Below, one piece after another: positions 1 through 25,347 of a DNA stretch of 64,000 bases. The stretch lies in contig NC_088310.1 in the NCBI RefSeq assembly GCF_910592395.1, positions 5,773,501 to 5,837,500 of the forward strand. The letters are read 5' to 3'. Origin of the DNA: Lineus longissimus. Lineage: Eukaryota; Nemertea; Pilidiophora; Heteronemertea; Lineidae. A program made the position numbers and the translations under genes. The notes beneath the pieces were generated by a model. The model was not told the origin of the DNA and did no database searches. It worked only from the letters and a program-made list of their open reading frames with translations. Numbering within the stretch: the first letter of the stretch is position 1; every line of letters starts with the position of its first letter.

Positions 1-249
1 GTACATTTATGGTTATTTACACGTTTCTCGTCAGATTGGAATGCTCAATCAACATGAAACATGATGTTGTACTTGTAGGGACTTTTTCTCAAGTTGGGAT
101 GAGCATTTTTCTATTTTTCCTAAATGTACCTATAACAAAATGGCTGAATTTGTATTTGTATAACAACCTATCGATTTGCACCATTCCAGTTTTCTAATCC
201 TGCAACTGACACTACTAACTTCTAACATTCCTTTCCTCTTCCAGTAACC

Positions 250-522
250 ATGGCAACTAACAAGATTATGTTCACAACTCTGGCTTTGCTTCTGGTTGCT
301 ATGCAACTACCATTGGTTGCGAAGGCGAAAAACGTTTGCTTACTTGGATACAAAGGTCGAGGCGACCAATGTCTTATGTGCGCCGAGGTGTTTGTACAAA
401 AGGGAGAAGCATTGTCGATATATGAACAATGTTGTGACAATGACTTCTCATTCTATGAAAAAGAGTGCCTTCGTTTTCTCGGCGGTTATTTGAAGGTGGT
501 TAAGAGTTACTTTCGACGATAG
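250..522 (+). CDS. Small secreted six-cysteine peptide, copy 1
   Basis: A 90-residue protein of a family I do not recognise. Residues 1 to about 26 form a signal peptide: a hydrophobic leucine/alanine core ending in Ala-Lys-Ala, a plausible cleavage site. The mature part has six cysteines spaced C-x10-C-x2-C-x16-CC-x10-C and a basic tail ending Phe-Arg-Arg. Two further copies follow at 728 and 1238 with nearly the same spacing and shared residues (a Ser-x-Tyr/Phe before the CC pair, Phe-Tyr after it). This conservation across diverged copies supports a real gene. A 3' splice acceptor (ttccag) lies 5 bases before the ATG, so a non-coding 5' exon lies upstream or outside the window. A secreted hormone-like, antimicrobial or venom-like role is possible; nothing in the sequence decides between them. 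Confidence 0.75.
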   Translation: MATNKIMFTTLALLLVAMQLPLVAKAKNVCLLGYKGRGDQCLMCAEVFVQKGEALSIYEQCCDNDFSFYEKECLRFLGGYLKVVKSYFRR

Positions 523-727
523 TACAGCTGCTCCTAACGGAACGTCTAGAGGCTTACACTCGGCGGTCTTCGGCACGGCTTTTCGGCGTCCTCAGACAGT
601 CCAGTCGGCGTTCTAGCACGGTTTGCATGGCATGTTCAACCAGCATGACAAAAACTTGCATGTAAAATTAACTCCAGGATTATTTCCGTCGCTTTATCTT
701 ATTTTGGATTATTTCTGATATTCCAGG

Positions 728-1075
728 ATGTACAAACGGACGACCACAAGAGGACGCTGTTTTGCGGTACTCTTCATCCTGCTTTACGTTTTAGCCTCTG
801 CGGTGGTGGGCAAGACTATCAACTGGCGGGTTTGCGCTCCCTATAGCAGAAGATACTTTGATTGCTTGGAATGTGCACGCATTTTCGAACAGAAAAGCAA
901 AGATGAGTCCGTTTTCTCACTTTGTTGCCAACGACGCGGTAATTTCTACGGGGCTGTTTGCTTGTCTTGGCTTGAAGGCTACAGGTACAAACGACCCGTC
1001 AAACGGAGGAAGAGCCACTACAACAGGGCCTACAACAGCATCAGCTCATACTACTCGGGACGAACATATCGGTAG
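728..1075 (+). CDS. Small secreted six-cysteine peptide, copy 2
   Basis: A 115-residue paralogue of the peptide at 250. It begins with a basic N-terminus, a hydrophobic stretch at about residues 13-27 and a likely cleavage before the mature region. The cysteine pattern is C-x9-C-x2-C-x16-CC-x10-C. The C-terminal tail is longer than in copy 1, and is strongly basic and tyrosine/serine-rich; its first part has Arg/Lys clusters that could be prohormone-convertase sites. The acceptor ttccag ends one base before the ATG. Only 205 bases separate this start from the stop of copy 1, and they contain no AATAAA or ATTAAA, so an independent promoter plus terminator there looks cramped. Confidence 0.75.
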   Translation: MYKRTTTRGRCFAVLFILLYVLASAVVGKTINWRVCAPYSRRYFDCLECARIFEQKSKDESVFSLCCQRRGNFYGAVCLSWLEGYRYKRPVKRRKSHYNRAYNSISSYYSGRTYR

Positions 1076-1085
1076 TGCGGTGGTG

Positions 1086-1102
1086 GCCATCTTGTGACGT
1101 CA
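1086..1102. promoter_or_regulatory. YY1-like core next to a perfect CRE
   Basis: GCCATCTTG at 1086-1094 (CAAGATGGC on the other strand, the YY1 core) abuts TGACGTCA at 1095-1102, the palindromic CREB/ATF site. The pair sits 11 bases after the stop codon of peptide copy 2 and about 136 bases before the start of copy 3. Motif matching only. Confidence 0.45.
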
Positions 1103-1237
1103 TCAAATCATATCATCTTATCATATCAGTTGTATCATATCATGTCATACGGACAACAAACGCATGTTTGGGATTACTGAGAGACGATACTATATCACAT
1201 TCCCGGTTCTTAACCCTGTGTTTTTCTGAACTTCAGA

Positions 1238-1573
1238 ATGAGACTGGGTGACGTCACGCGCACCATGACGTATGTTATGGTCGTCTGCTGTTTGTACATT
1301 TTGTGTTGCGTGAGTGCCAGGCCACCTCATGAGATGGATATATGTGTCTCGAATGCATTGATTACGGAGCACTGTTTGAAATGTGGACAGATCGTTGTGC
1401 AAACTGACCCTGCGGAGTCAATTTATAAAAAGTGCTGTCGAAAGTCTACGAATTTCTATAACGATGTCTGTCGGATATTGATCGAGAGTTATAAAACAAG
1501 AGCTCCTACTACTGCCTCGGGATCGGGAAGAGAGCCTGATAACTCGGACTACAAGAAAGAGCCCAGGTGGTAA
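1238..1573 (+). CDS. Small secreted six-cysteine peptide, copy 3
   Basis: A 111-residue third paralogue. A signal peptide spans about residues 10-27; a start at the internal methionine, residue 10, is also possible. Its cysteines follow the same C-x9-C-x2-C-x16-CC-x10-C spacing, and Asn-Phe-Tyr follows the CC pair. The tail is threonine/serine-rich, then acidic-basic, ending Pro-Arg-Trp. An acceptor (cttcag) ends one base before the ATG. A perfect TGACGTCA lies 136 bases upstream, next to a YY1-like GCCATCTTG, so this copy may have its own promoter. The first AATAAA downstream of the cluster is at 2484-2489. Function unknown. Confidence 0.72.
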   Translation: MRLGDVTRTMTYVMVVCCLYILCCVSARPPHEMDICVSNALITEHCLKCGQIVVQTDPAESIYKKCCRKSTNFYNDVCRILIESYKTRAPTTASGSGREPDNSDYKKEPRW

Positions 1574-2835
1574 CATTACGGCGCCGGTTGACTTTTTTTC
1601 GCGGAAAGGCGCGGACTTATTCTAAATCGTGGAGAAGTTGTGGAGAGCGCACCGCGCGCACCGCGTCATGGAGGATTGGGGTGGGACCAGAACAATAATA
1701 CAAAGTTGATGTTATTTCAAGTATTGTATATGAAAACAATACTTTCACTCTGAAATCTTTTGCTACACGAATGATTTGAGACATTTGCAGTGCACGAAAA
1801 AGAGTCGTCTGGTTCACCTGAACATTGTGACTCGATGGTGCTGCTATATGTTAGTCCGTTTCGCGTCCGTGCGGATGTGACGCGCTACCGGTATTGGTTC
1901 AAATGGTCACCGCCTCAATCCTCTGTGATGAGATTTGTATTATTTCAAAATCATAGATGTATATTTTGAGGCCTCATTATTAAGTTATTTTATGTTTTTA
2001 TCTCAGTATAAAATGTTCAATTGCTGCTTTATTCGATGATGCTCGCGTGGAGTTGAATTTATCGGAGAACGCCTTTAAGAAGTGGCGTCACGTATCACAC
2101 AGTGCTTTTTTCATAGAGATGTGAGGCCAGAAACCAGTTAGTATTCAATAAGTGTCGTCATTGCTTGTGAACTGCTGGAGTTGAACTGATACAGTGGTAG
2201 GCTTTAAACATCTCAATCCACCCGAGTGTTTTCCGCAGCGAATCACCAAATCATAACATCCATATGGGCACGATCGATATCGGAGACATTCCGTCCATAT
2301 CAGGATGGGCGCAGTACACGGGCCAAAACGCGATGTGAAACCAGAAATTATATGCAATCAACAGCGGCTCTGGTGGTATTGTCAATTCCTTTAAAATAAG
2401 TTTTCCTTTTAATCCAAAGTTCTATCGAGCATTATACGAGAGTAAACCTGGGACAAATTTACTGTAGCAACACTTGGCATGTCAATAAAGTTGTTGATTA
2501 AAAAAAATTGTTTTCAAATCTTCTAGTTCGGAACATCGCAGAGAGTTTAGGTTTCTTCCCTCGGTCAGCTGGTTAACGTTATCCATGAGTTTTGATAGGT
2601 ACACTCTGATGTCGTCAATAACTCCACAATTACTTCGGGAAAGGGGCGACATAATCGGACTTTCTTGTCCTATGGTATTTCAAACTGCGCCCGTTTCAAC
2701 GAGGAACAGAAACGGACTGCTTTGAGACAGACGAAAATTGGGAAGAGTAAAATCCTTTTATTGGGACCCGACAGCAAGAAAGAATCACCACATTGGTCCT
2801 GTCTTGATTGTAGTACAGTCACTAAAAGATTGATA
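1574..2835. other. 3' flank of peptide cluster, no gene seen
   Basis: I see no convincing coding sequence here. The first canonical poly(A) signal after the peptide cluster is AATAAA at 2484-2489, followed closely by an A-rich stretch at 2499-2507. It could end a transcript spanning copy 3 or the whole cluster. Confidence 0.4.
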
Positions 2836-5310
2836 CCACGGTAGAACAACCACATGTGGTGTGTCTTCATTAGAAGCAATGTAAGACTTTCAGGGTGCCT
2901 TCCTTGTGGTGTGTTTTGATGAACTGACGACTGATTCAACAGAAAATTTCTTACAAAAGAGCTCTGGGCCCGACAGTGTTTACCTACGCCATAAGTCGTT
3001 GTCCTTGGGTTTGGTGTGGAGACGACAGGAGACAGCCTAAATGTGGCCATCCTAATTTGGTATCAATGAAGACACCGCAAGAGGTTGTCCATCTGGTCTC
3101 AATGACTTCACACCAATTTCGTGAAGACACACCACATACAAGTGCGACTGTCCTACCTTGGTGTCAGTGAGGACACTTCACATGCGGCTGTCCTACCTAT
3201 GGTAACAGCGGGGACACCACAGACGTCTGTCCTCCCTTTGTAAGGGTCAAGCCGGTCGCAACCGGTTGTCATGCCTTGGTTTCAGTGAAGACACGCCTCA
3301 AGCAGTTGTCCCACCCTGATGTGAATGATACCCTATTGCTCTACTAGACCTTGGTTTAAGTGGGGACACCCCACAAATGGTATCCACCCCAATCTTGGAC
3401 CTCCAAGCTCAAGTGGTTGCCCTGCCTAAAAGTGAGGCCGCCCCACACATGCTTGTCATTCTAACTTTGTAAGAGTGAAGACTCTCTACAACGGCTTTCC
3501 TGCGAGACACCCCATCACCGGTTGCCCTGCCTTTTATTTCAATGAAGACACGCAGCAAGCGGTTGTCCTACCTTGGTATCAATGAGAACACCCCACAAAC
3601 GGTTTTCTCCCTTGGTTTCAGTGAGGACATCCCACAAACGGTTGTCTTACCTTGGTTTCAGCGAGGACACGTCTGTTAGTGCCCTCACACCCGTCACACG
3701 TGGTTGTCCTGTCTTGGTTTCAGCGAGGACACACCACAAACGGTTGTGCCATTTGAGTTTCAGCGAGGACACGCCACGAGTGGTTGTCCTGCCTTGGTGT
3801 TAGTGAGGATACACCGGAAACGGCTGTCCTTCCATTGATTCACTGAGGACACCCACAAACGATTCGTAAGCCATGGTTTTATAGAAGACACTCCAAAGAC
3901 GTATTTTTAAATACTTTGCGTAAGAGATCTTACGCTCTCCCATCTTAGTATTGGTGAGGACAACCACATTAACGCTTGTCGTACCCTAGTATCAGTTGAC
4001 ACTTTCAACCGGTTGCAGAGAGTTGCGTCCGGTGTCGTGGCGCCAACAGGATACAGTTCTCGGTTGACTCTTCCAGCTGGAGGATTCCCCATATGTTTTG
4101 ACCATTCCCTGGTTCAGATCAGCGAATGCACATCGTAGATCAGCTACTTTTGGGCATTGGAATTCCCTGTTTCGTGTCAAGATAGATAACCAGCTCGATA
4201 ACAGGTACGATGGTCCTCCGTCCAATGTGTTTTCGTTTTAGGTGTCATCACGACTCACAACAGGGAATTCGTATGCACCATTGAAGACACTTTAAAAGTA
4301 GCCGTCTTACCTTGGTATTGATGAAAACACAAGGTTGTCCTACCTTGGTATCAATGGAGACACACCACAAACGCCTCTCCTCATAAGTAGGACTCGCCAT
4401 AAACGGTTTTGCTATTTTGGTATCAGTGACAAAAACCCACATGCGTTTGTCCTACCTTGGTATAAGAGAGGATACCCCACAGAAGGCTGTCCCATCTTGG
4501 CACCGGTGAAGACATCCCACAAACGTTGTCCTGTCGTGCTTTCAGCGAGAGCGCCCGGCAGACGGTTGGCCTCCCTTGGCACCAGTGAAGACATCCCACA
4601 AACGGTTGCCCTGTCTTGGGTTCAGCGAGGACATCCCACAGACGGTTATCCTTGGATTCATGGAAGACACGCCACAGTTGGTTGTCCTATCTTGGATCAA
4701 CACGGACACCAGCATAGAAACTAGTGTCCGAGATATCAGTAAGGACAACCTACAAACGGTTTTCCTACCTTGTATTCTGTAGAGACATACCAAAAGCAGT
4801 TGCCCCACCTTGGTATTAAGAAATGACCCCCTCTTCCAAACGGTGGTCCTATCTTGGTTAGTGAGGACACCCCATATGTGGTTGTGGTACCTTAGTTTAA
4901 TGGAATACACTCAATAAACGGCTTTCCCAATCTTGGTTTCTATGAAGACATGCTGTTAGCGATTGTCCTACCAGTGGGGACACAGGGCCCTCAAGCAGTT
5001 GTCCTATCTTGGCATCAGTGAGGACACTCAACAAACGGCGGTCCTTCCTTGAAACCACTAGGAGGACACACCACACACAAGCTGTTGCCCAATCGTGGTG
5101 TCAGTGAGGACACCAAGCAAGTGGTTGTCCTATTTTGGTTTGAATCAAAACACAGCACTACTGCTGATGGGATGAAGATGCAATGAAGACACCGGACAAC
5201 TAACTGGTTGTGCTTGTTTGGTATGACTGAAGACACGTCACCTCTCATAACATGCATGTCGTCCTACAATGGTGTCATTGGAAGAATCCTACAACAGCAG
5301 TTGTGCCATA
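2836..5310. repeat. Degenerate ~40 bp minisatellite with hairpin-type units
   Basis: A long array of diverged units of about 40 bp. A typical unit reads as a GGACAC block, a CACAAACGG core, a TGTCC block and CTACCTTGGTATCAGTGA. GGACA and TGTCC within each unit are reverse complements about 13 bases apart, so each unit can form a small stem. The leftmost units, about 2836-2930, are in the opposite orientation to those from about 3060 onward, so the array contains an inversion. Frames open across it only encode low-complexity peptides and are not genes. Confidence 0.85.
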
Positions 5311-5660
5311 TGTCTGCCTCTATTTTCTCTTAACATTTCCTCATCTCAATCAATCGACACAACCACTGGAGTTGGCCATGGACAAATATGTGGGAAACAT
5401 GCGGATGTCCGTGATTGAATCATTCAGACCGAGTAAATGATCTATTGATGATCACGAGTTAATAATAATAATGCATTGTATTCCCAGGGGAACCCTCAAT
5501 TAGATGCTGGGATGAACATCGCCACTGGTTTTCAGGGGATGCAATAACTACGGACGGCGTTGGGTCATAATTTGCGATGCAGGCGTTGTCTTTATTGATG
5601 AACCCTCGGAAAGACTCAATGGTAAAGGGTGTCCCAAAAAGAAGGGCTTGTGGTGGACTT

Positions 5661-5820
5661 GGTATTTTCTCAACAGTGTCTCAAAATAACACCGGTGTAG
5701 AAGGAGTAAATGTCCCCAAAGAAAAAGAGTCCGCCCCTACTATATTTTCTCAACAGTGTCTCAAAGTAACGCCCGTGTAGAAGGAGTAAATGTCCCCAAG
5801 GAAAAAGTGTCCGCCCCTAT
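5661..5820. repeat. 80 bp direct tandem duplication
   Basis: Two adjacent copies, 5661-5740 and 5741-5820, differ at only a few positions. A third, truncated start follows at 5821. They contain the block TGTCCCCAAAGAAAAAG. The frame is open through both copies, but I see nothing that marks it as a gene. Confidence 0.85.
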
Positions 5821-8800
5821 TGTATTTTTCAACAGAGAGGGTCCACTGTATGAGACTGAAATTTCTGCATGCAGCAATAATGGAGGAGTAGACTTCAGAG
5901 AGAAAGACACTCACTCCCAAAGGAGGAAATCTGACCTCTGTTTGTAATCATGGGAACTATGTGAGCACACAGAAGTAAAATCTATCTTTTATATTTTATT
6001 GGAAAAAAATACTTTATAAAAGAGGAATGTGATACAATCACATAATCATATCTAAAAACCTATGCTTGTCTCAAACAACTATAGCTACAGCTCCATTATA
6101 AATTTACAAAACAGCTACCATCTTCATTCTTTTAGGGGTAGCACTTCACATGAGTACAGTTTTACCTACTTAATTATGGAAGTGGGGTATCAAGATAACC
6201 CACTCCCATAATCAAGTAGTGAAAAACACTCTATCCGGTGCTCACTGAACTTTTGCAAATATTTTGTACCACCCCTCACTGTATACAAGCAATGCAACAA
6301 ATAATCTAAAACATCTACATATCTTTTAACTATGATCATCATAAATAGCCAATATAAAGATTTGTACAAACATATGAAATTATGCAATAGAATAAAACTA
6401 AACCTTTAAACAGATTCTGAAGCAAATTACAAGTATCTACAGCACAGGAAGACAGGTTGAGTAAAGAGTTTATAGTGGACAGGATTTAATCTGAATTTTT
6501 TTCCTTTCGACCCGACATGAGTCCAGAGTCCCTCAGTTAGACACATGCACTACTCAGCTATTACACTCCCTCCCTTAACCATGAAGGAAGTATCTAAAGG
6601 ATGATGAGTGACGTACCTGGGGAGTTTACTCTGCCATATCATAATGGAGATTGGAGGTAAATGGGGATCAATTCAATTGAATTTCATTGTCAGAATAGTT
6701 TAAGGTTTAAATTTCTGGTGGTTCTATCATACAAGTTTTTAGGAGTATAAAGGTGGAATCACATGAATGGGATGGGCCTTTTGGTTTCCTTGTGAATGCA
6801 GACTTTATCAGAAGTGTGAAACTGCCATCTACCATTATCAAGGCATCTTTAGTGCAGTTTTCCCAAATGAGCTAATGCTAACATTTAACTTTCCCCAGGA
6901 ATACACAACTCGCCCATGCACAATTAACAAATATTCAAAAATATTAAAGTAAAATGTATCATTATTACAGCAGTTAGTGGGGAAACTGGCAAAGGCCAAC
7001 GTCAATATTGACAAGCAACCAAAAAAGAAAATATCAAACCACAACGGGATGTCACAATCGAAAACTGGAATGAAAAACTAACAAATTTGTGTGGCATTCC
7101 ATCAAATATGACATTTATCGCCTGAGCTACAAGTTTCATAAGTTTATTGATATTTGTCTTCTACCATCCGGGAGGATAGAGATAATCAAAATGTGTTTAA
7201 GTGAAGCAGAGTCATCAGACTGGAAACAATGGAAATATTGTTACATTGAGTATATAGACTTAACAGCCGTATTTGCCGGGAAATGAGAAATTCTGCCGAT
7301 TGTGCAATCAGATCAAGGCGTGAATACGACAAAAGGTTTGCTGTGTAAATGTGGCACAGGAATATAACATTTCTGGCATTGTATTGCCACTGAATAGTCA
7401 ATTTAGATATCAAATTGGCCCTTATGTTTGGAAATCGACCTGGTTTGGGATGGTTCAGCCAACACTGGCAAGTGGCGGTAGCATTTAACTTGGATTATTC
7501 ATTTGGCATCATCGTATTGTAGAAGGTGTTATTATGCAATATACACACAGTTTGCATTATTATGTACACTGGGTAAGATCCTGGCACCCCTAGTGGCAAT
7601 GAGGCAAACCATTTCAAGCCAATATTTGTCCTGACAGAAGAGGTCCTTTAAGGCACTCGACCTTTAAAATTCAAAACAACATTAAAGCGGTGCCTATTCT
7701 AAAAGAGGTTTTCAATTTCTTTTGCTGTAAAATCAAACCCAAGGAGTCATGCAGTACATGCAACCAGTTGCTTCTCTCACACATCGCCAACCAACGAATT
7801 ATGACCTGGCCTAAAGCACGTAAATCAGACAATTTCATCAGCCAACCAAATCAGTCGTTACACAAATCATTTTCATTGCCAAATGCCAGCAGCAACACAT
7901 GACGTCTGCTGAATTTACCAATTATGTCCACCGATGTAATAGACTATGTTCAAGTACAGATTTATGGGACATGTAACGTCATCACCATACGTACCATTTG
8001 AAATATGTCGACTCTCTGATCCTATTTAACCCATTTCGGACAGGACACCAATCCAGCAAGTTTTATGACTAATTGAAATAAACTACAATAATGATATTTA
8101 TCTTCTGCTATTGAAATGACACTTTTGATGTACTTCTAAGAAAAAATTATAGAACTTCAATTTCCCAATCTCATTAAAGTAAGATTGGAATAAAATAGGA
8201 TGGGAACATTGAAATTTTATAATTTTATTCCACCTATCTTCACTTGTGCTTTAAGACTTATAGACACTGTCCACCGTTGCTTTAAAGACAGCTTTAATCT
8301 TTATTAGCAAATAAAATACCTATACTCTAGATATACATACAGAAACAGGCACATAAAGCAAGTAGCATAGAAAACAATAGCATAGAAAACAAAATACTGT
8401 ATCAAAAATCTAGTAATGATAGTTAAATAAATATTAGATGTATTTTACCCTTGAGCATGACTTCAAATTTGATAGTTCAAGTGGCTCATACTAGTATCCA
8501 ATCTCAAGTTTCTCACTAAAAAAACCCAGAAATTACCAGGTTCACCCGCTAACAAGGGATATTTTTGTTGCACACAGCGGTGATAAGCCCCCCCCCCCCC
8601 CAGTCTATACTTTGATTTGCATTTTTTTAAAGAAAAAAAAATTAACTTTACAACCTGCTGGACCAGCCAGTAATTATCTGAGACTTTTTACACAGCATAG
8701 ACCTTATAAGAAACTCCTTCTACCAATTCATACTCCATGTTCACTTGTGATTCAATTTTTTTTAGTCTTGCTGCAGAAAAGATTCCAGACAACGAAAATA

Positions 8801-9260
8801 AGCAGAAAAAATTGAAGGAGAGCCTCCTTCATAAGGCTCTTTTTATCATACAAATAATAAAAAAATCCTTGAGCTGGTATCATAAGGCATGACTGATTTC
8901 ACACATCTTACCAGAAAATAAAATTCATGCAACAACATTAAAAGCTCCCCCTCATTTCCCAATATTTCACAACTGTTATTGTTTTGCAAAAGTATTTGGT
9001 CTACAGTGGCAACAGGCGCCAACTGTCGACATGCATCGTCACCTGAAGGCAAATACAGGGTCATGAAGAGGAGCTTGGAATGACAGGAATTGCTTTGGCA
9101 TTAGGAATCAGACTTCACAGCTCTTTCAAACAACTAGACTCAATGCAATGTGAATATCAGGCAGTTGTGATTACTCAAAAAATAGATTACCAAATTACAT
9201 GATGATCCAATACTGTCTGCATAATTTGCATCACCCACAAGCGCTTCCAATTTCAATCAA
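5821..9260. other. 3' flank of CEP128, no gene seen
   Basis: AT-rich DNA downstream of the CEP128 stop codon, which lies on the minus strand. Minus-strand AATAAA signals occur at 8300-8305, 8224-8229 and near 5993, so the 3' UTR end cannot be fixed. A C homopolymer lies at about 8589-8601. I see no coding exon or RNA gene. Confidence 0.5.
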
Positions 9261-25270
<16,010 letters not shown>

Positions 25271-25347
25271 CTCGAAGGCTATGGCGAATGTTCGTTCTGG
25301 CAGTGAAGTTGGATTGGTACTTTTTTGTCTGTATCAGTAGGTTGATC

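Noticed and set aside
250-1573. Assignment of the peptides to trissin
   Set aside because: As I remember it, trissin packs its first four cysteines within about ten residues before a CC pair; here the loops are 9-10, 2, 16 and 10 residues.
2670-5440. Several frames of 60-130 codons on both strands
   Set aside because: They fall in the GGACA/TGTCC minisatellite, repeat the same low-complexity peptide in shifting frames and lack signals of a gene.
8800-8850. AGAGCC...GGCTCTTTTT hairpin, resembling a histone 3' stem-loop
   Set aside because: The loop is 10 bases rather than 4 and no histone gene is nearby.
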